64,000 nucleotides of DNA from Mortierella sp. BCC40632. Its lineage: Eukaryota; Mortierellomycota; Mortierellomycetes; Mortierellales; Mortierellaceae. The DNA lies in assembly GCA_011634665.1 (NCBI GenBank), contig WAEK01000015.1, positions 1,038,501 to 1,102,500 of the forward strand, read 5' to 3'. Positions 35,301 through 47,114 of this stretch are shown in pieces. The notes beneath the pieces were generated by a model. It was not told where the DNA came from. It saw only the letters and a program-made list of their open reading frames with translations, and did not search any database. The number at the start of each line of letters is the position of its first letter. Position 1 is the first letter of the stretch. A program made the translations under genes and the position numbers.

Positions 35301-37627
35301 CTCAGATTTTTCCCAAGCAAACGTTCCATTCTTAAATACGACAGATAGAGTCTCCGAGGCGCTTCCCTTGTTGTTTGAGGAGGACAACGTTGGGGCATGT
35401 CGGTTGTACCGCTGAACAACAGTAGGATCAATCTCCTCTAGCAGCAAGAAATCTTGAATACGACGAGTAGCGACATGGAGGGAAATAATCATCGAGACCA
35501 CATGGGTGACCATTCCCAATGGTTTGCTCATCAGGCCAAAAAGAGTGATACTGACAAAGATGACATCTGCTGACATCTTTCCTGGAGTCCAGTTGGGTCC
35601 TCCAATCGTTGAATAGACGCTGAACGCTGCCAATGCCATTAGCAGTCCTACAGACGAGAACACGATCGTAAGAAGAGATCGCACAGTAGCAAGGATCTTC
35701 AGTGCTCTCAACTCTTTGGTTCTCAGGGCTTTAACCTTCTCATGGAAGGCATCCTCCCTACAGTGATGACAGAAATAATAATGAGTACATTGCAGTCAAT
35801 GAACAGTCTCAATTTAAAGGCTAAAGAGAACATTGAATACTTACCATCCGTAGAGCTTTACAATCTTGATACTGGAAAGAATTTCAGTCATGAGTCTTAG
35901 TCGGACGTCCATGGCCTTCAGTTTCAAATCCTGAAATGTGTTCAAGTACTCGCCCATCTTGGCTTGGATAGGCGTGACAATGCCAAAAACTATCACACCA
36001 GCAAAGAATGACCATCCCAACAAACTATATACTAAAAGACGACATGCCAAAATAAAATAAAATAAAAATAAGAATGCCGTCCGTATCTTTTACGCTTTCA
36101 CAAACAATAAAAGATGGTAAAGTACTTACACATATACATCGACAGAGCCAGCTGGATAGGAATGTTAAAGATAAGAGGGACGAATGCTCCAGCACCAAGA
36201 ATTTTTTCGGCATCTACAGCCATGTGGTTCGTGATCTCGCCAAGGGTACTCTTCTGTCGTGCCTGAGGTGAGAGTCTAAGAGCCTTGCGATAGATCATGG
36301 CAATGCTCGCGCCACGCGCACTCATGCCAACGTCCAGGATACCCGCCATTCCGTATGAAATCAAGAGTGTGCTTGTCACATTGGCAATAAATGTCGAAAT
36401 CGAAATCAAAAAACCGATTCTCATAGGAGGAGGTACCCGACCTTCCCGTGTTGCCGTCCAATACTCTTGGAGAAACAGAAGGAGTTGAGCAAAAAGCGCA
36501 GGTGGAACAAAGACGAGGATATGGCCAATGATGCTGAGGGTATTGACCTTGAGGAGGGACTCCTTGTAAGCTCCCGCGATGGTGAAGAGGAACGATGGGG
36601 GTTTGAATGGAGCATTCTTCTTCTCGGCTACATTTCGTGCTTGGGCCACTCTCTTGTCCCAAAGGGCGCTGAGTCTCTCGTAATTGACGTGCGTCTTCAA
36701 TTTTGCAGGCTCGGTGCCTTGGATATCAGAGTCTACCAAGGGTCGCTTGGCTCCAGTTCGGAGAACCGGCTGAATAAACTGAAAAGTCCACCGAGAGACT
36801 AGACTTGCTTGATCGTAGGGGCAGAGCTTCTCCTGCCTTCGGCTTTCGATCTGCACTCGTGTCTCAGACCTTGGCCAGATCTCAGTGATGAAGCCAAGAA
36901 GAAGGAAGAGCGTCAAAAGTCCAAGATATTGGGTGGCCGCTGAATTAATGACAAGATAACGCCACGAAAGTGCTCCCACTCCAGAATCGATTTCGTCGCG
37001 AGCCTGATCAGCAACGTAGATCGCGTACAGCGACAAAACATTGGTAAAGAAACTCGTTATATAATAGAGTACAAGGTAATCCGAAGAACGAGTCTCATAT
37101 TGGTGTTCGGCTCGATTGAGGACAATGCCTAAAAGCTGCGGAGAAGTAGGAGAAGACAGAGGTGAGCTTAAGTCAGATTGGCTACAGAGTGACGTGTTTT
37201 AGGATCCAGTCCGAAATACTTGACGTACCCATGCACACAGCATCAATGATGCTCCCATCGACAATCCATTCAGTCCCAATGACTCAACATCGGCGCTCAT
37301 GACGAGTGAGACGATCAGAGACACAAGAGAGAGACAAGCCAAGGCAAGGAACGCTTGCGATGGCCAGTAGATCAGAGACGTAATACCGTAGCTATGCTTG
37401 CGACCATGATGTCTGAACCATCGGAGTCGGTACAAGAAAGCGACAGTAGCCAGCAGTCCTGGAATACCGAGGATTAGGGCATGTCCACCGTGTTGCATCA
37501 AGAATAAAACCCAGACTTGTGTTGGATCTTCGTTGATGAATGTGTGGTTATGAACTATCTTTGTTGCTGCGAGAGAAGTGGCATGTTCTACCAACGGGGG
37601 GTTCTCTAAAAGCCCGCGATTACTCAT
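32361..37627 (-). CDS. ABCC/MRP-type full-length ABC transporter
   Basis: Six exons: 37627-37229, 37135-36130, 36031-35845, 35757-34051, 33946-33929, 33834-32361, giving 1,596 residues. A long ABCC protein of the Ycf1/MRP kind that exports glutathione or other anionic conjugates, often at the vacuole (known for the family; substrate not known here). Order: an N-terminal membrane domain (exon 1 and start of exon 2), the first six-helix domain, nucleotide-binding domain 1 near 738-860 (GRIGQGKSS, INLSGGQKQR, IYLLDDPLSAVD), a charged linker, the second six-helix domain (SFFDTTPMGRIVNRFSSD), and nucleotide-binding domain 2 near 1362-1530 (GRTGAGKSS, FSVGQRSLICLARA, ILVLDEATAAVD). Both Walker A and B sets look intact. 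All phases close only with the 18-nt exon 5. Confidence 0.95.
33929..33946 (-). other. 18-nt micro-exon of the ABCC gene
   Basis: Flanked by CTAG acceptor and GTAAGT donor. It encodes the middle of SFFDTTP, a motif conserved in the second membrane domain of ABCC proteins. Skipping it would keep the frame (18 is a multiple of 3) but delete six residues of this motif. Confidence 0.88.
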
Positions 37628-37810
37628 TGGCAAGCGCTTTGGAGAGTAAAGGGATGGGTGTGTATGTGTAAGGGAGAAGAGTGAAAGGCAAAAAGAGAGG
37701 TGTTGGAGAAGAGGAGTGAGTTGAGGCGCTCGGTTTCTCGGCGTTTGCTCACAGATGGCTCGGATGATGAGGGAAGCAAAAAGAAAGGAGAGTGGCAGGG
37801 ACGGCGAGCA

Positions 37811-37816
37811 TATATA
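37811..37816 (-). promoter_or_regulatory. TATA box of the ABCC gene
   Basis: TATATA inside ATATATA on the minus strand, about 185 bp upstream of the ATG at 37627. Confidence 0.5.
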
Positions 37817-38880
37817 GCGAAGCCAACCAATTGGAAGAAGATGAGAGCCGCAGCCGCAGCACACGGCGCGTGGCTGCGACCTTCAGTTCTCATCAGCGCT
37901 ACTGCCCGCAGCTCTTATGGCAAACAAAAGTATCACAAGCAAACAGACAAGGAGACACCATTGGCTATAGGAGACTTTCGGCTAGAAGGCCACAAGGCAA
38001 AAGGCGAATAGTCTACCCAAGATGAAACCCCGCAAACATATAATTCCCTTTCACAAAAGGCACTGCTAGCCGCACTGTCCCCCTTTTGTCAAGATTCCAT
38101 GGCTCCCTGTCACGGCGTGTGTACAGATTTTCCCTGGCTACGAGCTGCGCTGCACTTTTCATCCTTTTCGAGAGTACAAGACTGTGAAAGACTGGGGCAT
38201 GTTTTTATCCAGTACCCAACTCAGCTCAAGTCCTCACCCAAAGAGTAGCAACATAACAAGGTTGAAATACACCCCTCGAGAGTGATAACAATCCATCCAA
38301 CTGATCCAATGGGTCCAACTCCCTCATCTCAAGAAAAATAACTCTCTCGGCGCCAGAGATCTCACTGCATTTCTCGCACTTCCATTGGGGATGCAGATGT
38401 TTGTAAGTCTTTTTTCCCTTTTTGGTCCATTTTGGCAATAAGCTATGTACAATTGTTGTTCCTGTATGTTTTTGGTCCAAGATAGAGTGCAGCCAAGGTG
38501 AAGTTTACAAGAAAGGCAGAAATGTTAGAAATGGTGCTTAAATAGACCTTCTCCCTGCCTCGCCAAAACCCCTTTTTTTTTTTTTTTTTTTTTTATGGGC
38601 CTTACTAATACTCTCTCCCTGGGGATGAAACATTACTACATGACATGGGTGAGTGATCTACATCTCGCTTTGCACCCCGATGTTCCCCGCCCCGTAGTTG
38701 GGTGACCGGACCAAGGGTCATACTGACGACCGGCCCCCTTGATCTCTGGATGAGTTTAAAAAGCAACGCTTTTCATGTACGATGATGACGCATGGAATCG
38801 GCGGAGCCGGTGAAATTATGATTTGCATACGTTGATTCCACGCGAGCTAGACAACTGTAGACTAGTGTCGCTGCTTCTCA

Positions 38881-38918
<38 letters not shown>

Positions 38919-39927
38919 AGCAAGAGCAAGAGAGGAGGAGGCCAGGAAAAATGAAGCGAAAGGAAGGCCCGAACTATTGAACGATGCAGATGTCCCGCAA
39001 CTTTGCTTTAGCCGATTACCGGGCGGAGGACACTTGCTTGTGTAGGGGGTTTGAAATACAGAGCATCGATCTTTTTACACAGGACCCACTAGATCGGTGC
39101 AGGCCGAAGGACGAGCTAACGAAAAACCGGGGCCTTGTCCTTGCCGCACGGGGCTCCAGTGACATAAGGCCAGTGCCTGTCAACAGGCAAGCGAAGCAGG
39201 CTCGATGTCCCACTTTTGAGACCTCTGTCTGTAAAGGTATGAATCTGGTTGGCCCGCTCCAACACATGGGTGCTCAGAGGAGGGGACTGAAATGAACAAG
39301 CTCCCGCCGAACGAGTGGTCCATCTCTTCCAGGAACCCGTAGAACGTCCCTCCTCTCGTTCTATTTCTTGCTTTTTCTCCGCACTGTAAAAGTACAGTAC
39401 ATTGGTTGACACATACTCACAGGTAGGGATGAATCATGGCTCTCTTCTTCTCGATGCACCTCCATTTTTCAATCTCACAACCACATTGTCTGGAATGACC
39501 CAGGCCATACAAAAGTCTATGTACAACTGTCTGCCGTTTATTGCAACACTCGGTTCAGGAAACGGAGCCTCGCTGTCGATACTATACAACTACAACGACA
39601 AAAATAAAGTAGAATAGAAATAACTCCCCCTACACAACCATACCCTGTCTTGTTTAGAAACACCCTCAAAGTTGAATGCCACAGCGTGTATGGTTGGTAC
39701 CTGGTATCCGTGATATGTTTAGCACACAGAACATAGGCATATGTCGATCTGCGTACATGGGACACCATCCTCCTCTCTTCCTCTTTAGAAGAGAAAGAAA
39801 AGAATCATTTAGCATCTATACCCATCAAGATAAAAGAGAAATATGAACAACAAAAAAAGATGAAAGAAAAAGTGGACTAAAGAAGCAGTGGAGCTCTAGC
39901 TTAGATGCGAGGTCAAAGGAAGTTTCC
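37817..39927. other. 2.1-kb spacer, no supportable gene
   Basis: It lies upstream of the ABCC gene and downstream of the YdcZ-like gene. It contains a 22-nt T run (38573-38594) and a 29-nt A run (38885-38913) followed by a short AGAGCA-type repeat. ORFs are short and in no family I know. A GATGATGA at about 38780 resembles a snoRNA C box but lacks a clear partner D box and stem. A-rich sequence at 39780-39890 is probably the YdcZ-like 3' untranslated region. Confidence 0.45.
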
Positions 39928-40588
39928 TTAGAACTTGGCAATGATACCAACACAGCCGATCAGACCAGCAGTGGCCAAAATACGCCAGACAGTGAACTGG
40001 CGGTAGGGGACACCAAAGATCATGAAGTGGTCGATGACACAGGCCCAGACGATCTTGGCACTGACGACAATAGCAGTGGCAGTGCCGGCACCGAGTTTGG
40101 GAATGGTCAAGATCAGGGTAATGACGAACATGGCACCGAGCAGACCTCCAACCCAGGACCACCAAGGAGCCTTGGCAGCCATCAGCGTCAAGTTTGCTGG
40201 GGGCTTGCCCCGGACTTCGATCAACCAGTAGATCAGCGAAAAGACAGCACCTGAAAGAGAAAAGAAGAAGCAAGGTTCAAGAGCCTCGTTAGATTTATGG
40301 TCTTTGGGCGTGGTTCAGAGATTAAAGATCCAGAGAAGGGATGAGAGTCTTACCAGAGGAGAAGACTACAACCGAGGAAAGACCCTGGCCAGTGTGCTGG
40401 CCGAGTCGGGCATTGACGACACCCTGCGAGGCGGTAGCGATACCACCAACAAGGCAGAGGAAAGCGCAAAAGATGACATTGTCGAGAACAGACATTTTCT
40501 TGGGCTTGATGGAACGAACAGAGGATTGTCTGGAAACGACTTTGACGCTGGAGAGATCGGTGGCGTGAGACTCGTTGTTGTGGATCAT
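39928..40588 (-). CDS. YdcZ/DUF606-like small membrane protein (DMT superfamily)
   Basis: Two exons, 40588-40354 and 40250-39928, giving 185 residues. After a hydrophilic head (about 35 residues) come five hydrophobic segments. The pattern is that of the DUF606 (YdcZ) family: VGGIATASQGVVNARLGQ, then AVFSLIYWLIE, PWWSWVGGLLGAMFVITLIL, LGAGTATAIVVSAKIVWAC, and a final ILATAGLIGCVGIIAKF. Bacterial members of about 150 residues have the same five-helix unit; they are placed in the drug/metabolite transporter superfamily, with substrates mostly unknown. The protein carries a single unit, so it would need to dimerise if it transports. Expression looks strong from C-rich codon choice. Confidence 0.82.
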
Positions 40589-40802
40589 AAAGGACGGTGT
40601 AGGCCGCGCTAAAGGATCAACGCGGTGGAGGTCTTAGAGACTACTAAAGAGAGGGGCGCAGTGGGCGACGAGGTGGCTGCAGAGTGGGCGAGCAAGGGGA
40701 AGAGAGGATGGCTGATCTGTGGAGTATCCGAGCAAGGAGCAGAGGTATAATAGACCAAGCCAGGCGATGAACGGCTGCAGGTAGAGAGAGAAAAGTAAGA
40801 AG

Positions 40803-40857
40803 GTGAGGGTGAGAGAGAGAAGAGAGAAGAGAGAGAAGAGAAGAGAGAGAGGAGAGG
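40803..40857. repeat. GA-rich microsatellite
   Basis: Imperfect GAGAGA/AGAAG purine run in the upstream leader of the YdcZ-like gene. On that gene's sense strand it is CT-rich, a common feature of fungal promoters and leaders. Confidence 0.7.
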
Positions 40858-40913
40858 TGTGGAGAGGAGCGAGGATTGGTTGCTGAAGATGAGGACAGTC
40901 GTCGGGGTCTGCG

Positions 40914-40921
40914 TATTTATA
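40914..40921 (-). promoter_or_regulatory. TATA box of the YdcZ-like gene
   Basis: TATTTATA on the plus strand, reading TATAAATA on the coding strand, about 330 bp upstream of the ATG at 40588. The pyrimidine-rich stretch then lies between TATA and ATG. Confidence 0.45.
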
Positions 40922-43900
40922 CTCTTGCCACAGCAGCAGTCCTTATGGGAAGAGAGGCCACGGAGCAGGTGCCGCCAAGGGCTACTCTTGTCCTTTGGCC
41001 TTTGTCTTCTTGCTTGAAGACAGACCTGCCCGCTGGCCCCCCGCATGCCGCGGCAGAGGGGCATTACCTCGAGTGCTCTCGCGGGCGAAAACACTAATCC
41101 AACAAGGTTACCCTTTTTGCCTTTGCGAGGCAGTCACTACCTGCAACTGACTCGCGCAGCTATTCGCTGCTATTCAGTCCAAGGTTTGTGTTGGCTCGCT
41201 CGTCTGTCTCCTCCACGCACACCACAGGGCAGCTGCAAACGACGCATCGAATCCAAAAAGACGGGCAGCTTGCGATCCGCAATTGTTGTTGTTACTCTTA
41301 CACACAAACAACGTCTCTGTCCGTGTCCTTTGGCACACAGAATCGCTCTTGCCGCTCGTAGGCTTGTTTATCTCCCTTTGCCATCGGGAACACAGACCTG
41401 GCCAAGTGTTGGCCCAAAAGTTCGCAGCGCGGCCAAAAGTTTGGACGACCATCGAATGTTGACAGAGTAAACCTCCCTCCTCTCTTCTCCCAAAAAAGCG
41501 GAAGAAACAACGAGAAAACCTGACTCAAAGCCGGCTGGTTTACTAAATACATCCATCAAGTCTCCTGTCTACTCTCAAGACAGGGCGACAGAAAGGGAAG
41601 GATTGGCTATAAGTGGCACGAGGGACCTGAGAAGAAGACAGAAGAGAAAGGAACGGAAAGCCTAAGTGAGAATGCGTATTGAATACTCGCTCATTTCAAT
41701 CCAGAAGTATGAAGTGTGTCAAAAAAAAGCGGGGAAGATCCACTTTTTTTGGGCCTCATCTCCTGTTCTTCTCTCACTCAGCCCGATCGTTCTTCTATGC
41801 TTACTCTGCTTTTCGCTTACCTTCGCACGCCCCGACGACTTGGTCAGACACACATCGGTCGTCTAAATGTATACCCATAGAGTAGGATCCGGGCGAATTC
41901 ATATGCTTGAAGATGACTACTGCTCGGCAGCCTTTGTCCCTTACGAGGTTGCGTCGTCTGACAAATTGACTTGACTAGATAGATCCTCCGCTCCCAACTA
42001 TGCTATCCCAAGTGATCACAGACATGAATACTGAGCATATCTGGACTAAAGAAAAAGGGTACCGTCGAAACCCCAACCCACTATCCTTCATCGCACCAAC
42101 AAACCGGATCGCGCGCTCCGAATGATGGCGGTCAATCACATACCGGGTGAACTAAAGCCGTTTTTACTCCTGATCTGTCCATCTTCTTCAACTCGGCGTT
42201 GTTCTCCTGGTATACAATCTTGCCCCAGGGTAACCTTACTTGGCTTAAAGGACGAGGCATCTGGGGATCAACCGCGATGACTCTTCTCCATCAAGTCTTT
42301 GGAGCAGGATATGTTCTCTCATTTTTTCTTATTGAGATGGAGCAAAAAGAAAAAGAAGGAAATAGAGAGGATACCCGCTGTTCTCCAAGAGCCCCCTTTT
42401 GACCTCAAGTCACAAAAACACACTTTTGCTGCCCCGGATTCATCCAAGTTGCGAACTTGAGTGGTCATTGAATCTATAAAGGAATGCTCAAACTGACTGG
42501 GAAATGTAATGATAACAATGAAGCAGAGAGCCATGCAGGAGCAACCATGGTCCAGCAGCAGGACTTGCCTTACATGGACTTGCACCCCACCTGTCCCAAT
42601 TCTGACTCGGGCACTAAAGATACAGTTGATGGCTGGCCAATCGGCCATGTCAGAAAGCATCACTGATGATTCCACACTCGTGCCCTCTCGTTCCTGTACC
42701 AGGTCCAGGACCAACGAGAACAGAGAAAACACGGGGGACCCTTGAAGCGGAGAGTAGATTTCCGCCCACCTCGTTTCTCTCTCTCTCCCCCTCGTTCATT
42801 GTGCATGCGCTCTTCCGTATGGCCAAGAAAAGAGATAGAGAGATAGAGAGAGAAAGTGAAAGAAAGTGAGATAGAGAGAGAAAGAGAGGGACAGAGAAAG
42901 GGGATGCAGACCCCCGGAGAGCCATACCACCTTCCCATACTCCCCGCGTTCTTGTTGCCATAAGGAGGAACCGCTCTTCTCCGTCCCCTTGTCTGCTCAC
43001 CGACGGAGAAATACTCACTGTGCCTGCAGCCTTCCGCTTCGACCGTTCCAATTCGCTGTTGGCGAATCGATGAATTGTAACCCCACGCCTCCCCGCATCC
43101 CCCCGCTCCTTTTGTTCCTCTTTGTCCATCCTTCTCAAGTTTCTACTCGACCATTGTTCAAGCAAGATCGTGTGATGGAACTTGAAATTGGTCTCCGACG
43201 AGGGGTCAAGTACTAAATATGTTAAATCCTGGGGGAAATCCTCTTTTCATTTCGTTTCTGATGCCATACATCGTGCACTGCTCAGCGATTTTTGTCTCCA
43301 GCATGGAGGTTCGTTCTTTTTTTTCCCTCCTTGAACGCCTTTTCTATTCGTGCTTGTGCGCTGATGCGCGCGTGTCCTAGGACTCGGAACTTTAACGGAC
43401 TCCCATTGGCTACAATCATCTCTATGATGCATACTTTTTGCAAGGATAGCTAACAGTAGCTTGAAAATAATAATAATAATAATAAAAAAAAAAAAAAAAA
43501 AAAAAAAAAACAAGAGCAGGCAACTACACCAGGACTACAACACTGAAGGTCCTCATCGCTCGAGGCCTACTGCACGTTTACTGTGCATCTTTCCACGCTC
43601 TTGATACTTTTGTGTGCCATGGACAAAGCGGGCAAGCATCAACATCAACAACACTAACAGTTCTAGCGGCGGCACCAATGACAACAAATACGCATGACAA
43701 GGGAAAAGCTCATTCAGGAACACAAACAATTGAGAGAAGCTGCGTTGTTGGGCCAGTTGGATTTTTTTCGTACCGGAATGGACATTTGTCGATAAGCTCT
43801 TTTTGACGAGAAAATAAACAACCACGACTCATCCGAACCAGAGAAGCGGGCAGTAATAACAAGTACTCATTTTTTTTTGCCCGTCGTCTGAAGTTGGTGG

Positions 43901-44851
43901 ACGAGGTGAGGCGAACAACACAAGCCAGGTCAAGAAAGAAGAACGCCATGAGCCGTGAATTTTGTTAACTCTCAAGTTGCTTTATTCTTTCCTATTTTGG
44001 CAGAGTATTTCTTCAAAACTGGTTTTGTGAACTCTCATGGGTGTACGGATCCAATGTTTCCGCATTCGAGTCTTGCGTTTTTCAACCATAGATCCTTGAG
44101 TCTCGACCCGCCGCCCGAGGACTCCTAGCGATGCAAATGTTCAGGAACCCGAGAATGTACAACATATACCGCCGCAAGACTGCAGTGCAGGTTCACATCT
44201 AAGATCTGCAGGTATGTCGGACGAGCACGGGCAATGTCGCTGGGTAGTTATCCTTGCATGAATCTGGACCCTCTCACCAATAGCTACTATCACAGGTATC
44301 GCTGAAAAACACCTTCTATCGCTGCTTGGGTCCAGTTTGGCAGATACGAAAACCTGCATGCATGTCATGTTTCGGTCTGCGGAACAATGAAGGCTGAAGA
44401 GTAGTTGCCCGCTTTTCAGGAGAGCGCCCTCCCCTTTGCGTATCACACTACCCCACATACTCGCTTACTCCTCAAGGCAATCCCTCTGAGGGAAAAGATG
44501 GGGTAAGTCCACGCTCGACGTCGAAACATGTCCATTCCATCTAGTCCCTGGCGGTCGATCTTGCAGCGGAGTGTGTGAGCCTTAACATAGGGTTTCTCTA
44601 CGCTCTCATCTTAGTTTTTTTTCACAGCTTGCAATGTGTAGAGTGACAGCTCGATCACACTCCTATATCTTGCTCACTCCCTTCGCAACCTGATCGCCAT
44701 AAGGAATCTTGCTCATTTTTACTACAGGGTTTTCATACTAATAGTAGTGTCTCTCGGTACGCCTCCATACTCTGAATTTTTGAAAACAATAGATTATATT
44801 GAATTATGTCTACTGCAAACCAGAAGAGGGGGATGACTCTATTTTTCTTTT

Positions 44852-44910
<59 letters not shown>

Positions 44911-46264
44911 AAACAACAAAAAAAAAAAAACAAAAACAAAACAAAAACAAAAAGTTGTCAAGCAGAACAACGCAATGTAGCTAACGCCCATGGCCTATGA
45001 CATGTGTACGCGCAAATGTGCTGCCCATCATCTATTTCTATGGCCATGTCTACCTTCTTTCTCCACAGGGACGACTCTGGATAGACTATCAACTGTAATT
45101 AAAAACCAGAAAGGTAAAGCTACTGGCCCATAGCCTTCAGTAAGGAAAGTGAGGGAGCGTGAGCTACCTTGTATGCCAAAGTTGTTCATGAGACGATTAA
45201 GGTTCCTTTGCACTCAGAGCACCCTTCTCTAGAAAAGTACTGGAACAATGAAATTGCTTACGTCCCCGCCCCCGCTTGCCTATGCGACTCTTTAGTATCT
45301 CATTTAACTCTTGCCCACTCAACTGGATAGTCCGTTTCCACTTTTTTTTTTCCCTTCCCGCTCCCGAGTCTACTCCGGTCGATCCTCACACCTAGGCCTC
45401 CGGAGCAGTGCTTCGGAAACGCCAACGGGTAAGGTGCAACGAAAAAGGGAAGAGACTTCTAGCTGAAAATAAAATTTCGGCCGCGTCTTAATCTTTACAG
45501 AAATTGCCCGTCTATGCGGCCTCACAGATTTTGTCTATCGCATTTTCGTTATCGAGTGCCTCTTCCTAAACGACTCGGATCAAGGGGTCTATGTCACTAA
45601 TGTTGGCTGTAGTTTCGCTCTTGAATATTAGGTTTTCGAGGCGGCTCCTCATGGCGCATGGCTATTGGAAAGACAGAAGAGAGGGATAGAGCTGCCACGG
45701 AAGCATTCCTCCAGACAAAGTGCGCCGAGAGAATATGAGCACCATGGTCCAGAACATATCTGAGGACGGATGTGTTATCTTTCTATCCCGTACACCCACC
45801 CTCATGCGGTACTCATTCTCTATTTTCTTCTTCCCTGTCCTGCTTTGCATGCATTGCGCCACTAGGTCTTTCAATGCCCGCGAGCTAAACACCTCTCGGG
45901 CATTCACCTTCGTTAAACCCAACATTCAATCACTGCGGAACTAATTCTTGGACACGTCTTTCTCATTTCCAAATTACCTAGATTTACACATTCCTGCCGT
46001 TCGTAGTTTTGTTTCTTTCATAGCTTTAGAAGCCTATTGGGGATTAAAACGCGCGTTTGTGCAATTCGATCCGCATAGTAAAATTGGATATCACTGCCTG
46101 AATTGGCCATCCATAGTCAAAATTGTAGCTGTAGTGGTTTAAACCATCGGCGGTGTCGCTACACGACTCGTATTCTGATAAAGTCGCCCTATGGATTATA
46201 CCTCAAGGTGCTCTTGCTGGCCAAGAATACAGAAGTCATCAAGAGTCAACAGAAAGACTGAATA

Positions 46265-46296
<32 letters not shown>

Positions 46297-47114
46297 GGTT
46301 TGCAAAGACTCTATGTGGGCACGCAGAGCTTATAGAAGACCAGGACAGACCTGGTCGCCCTGCTGTCACTTGGTACTAAAGCAAGATTACACCTGCGAAT
46401 GAGAATTATCTTAAACAGCTTTCAGACACTCGACTGATATCACTCACTTGCTTATGAGCGATTGCATTGTCAGCTCCCTATGCGACCCCGTTGCCCTCAT
46501 CCGTCGAATAGCCGTTGGTCACTTGGGGTCCCTCATTGACAACACAAGACCGGGCAGCTTTGTGAAGATGTTTCAAACTGAGCTGCTGTAAAAAGCCTTT
46601 ATTTCTCTAATGTTGTATGGTCAATCCAAGTCACTGAGGTTGGCCTGAAGCACCTTTACACCTTAGCACTTCACAAGTGCCATCTTGATCACATATTTGA
46701 GTTACACGAGAGGCCGCAAAGACTTGTAGACACCACATGAATAATAAAAATAATAATAATAAAAGGCCAGATCTACAGACAAATTTTGACCTAACATGAG
46801 AGGATCCAACTGAGACAGGTTCCTAAGACACCACAATCGAGTCGCCACCTGGAACCTTGTACCGGATGTATCTTATGAATTCATTATTGGGTAGAAGTTG
46901 AGTTTATTGTGTATGATGAAAAAATACCCATGTATCATCCCGACAGGAACCGTGATGGTTGTGATGGTTTCGGTTTTGCTTTACAGCTTTCTCCTCTCGC
47001 ACATCCTTTTTTTTTTTTTTGTTGTTGTTGTTCGATTGATTGTTTGATAGTTCTTTTTCTTTTTTCCTTTCTTTCATTTTCTAACATGTTCATTCTACAT
47101 ACTCTTCAGTAAAT
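40922..47114. other. 6.2-kb gene-poor interval
   Basis: No ORF here shows a family motif, and I could not build a spliced gene. It is rich in homopolymers: A run 43484-43510 preceded by an AAT repeat, T/A palindrome 44854-44913, T run 46268-46296, further AAT units near 46740-46760, and a T run then GTT repeat near 47010-47032. Purine-rich AGAGAG repeats lie at about 42830-42900. No tRNA, rRNA or transposase is recognisable. It may be old repeat debris or a non-coding transcript locus; the bases do not decide. Confidence 0.45.
44854..44913. repeat. T50/A10 homopolymer palindrome
   Basis: Fifty T directly followed by ten A, then CAACA and further A-rich CAAAAA units up to about 44953. The junction can fold back on itself. 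It resembles two oligo-A ends joined head to head. Confidence 0.8.

Noticed and set aside
38770..38850. Possible C/D-box snoRNA (GATGATGA followed by ATGATTT and TTGATT)
   Set aside because: No proper CUGA D box and no terminal stem; one C-box-like word is expected by chance.
42319..43165. 137- and 171-codon minus-strand ORFs in the 6-kb interval
   Set aside because: They span CT/GA-rich low-complexity sequence, have no motif, and start from weak contexts.
46040..46100. Possible tRNA B-box-like AATTCGATCC
   Set aside because: No A box, no acceptor stem and no cloverleaf can be drawn.
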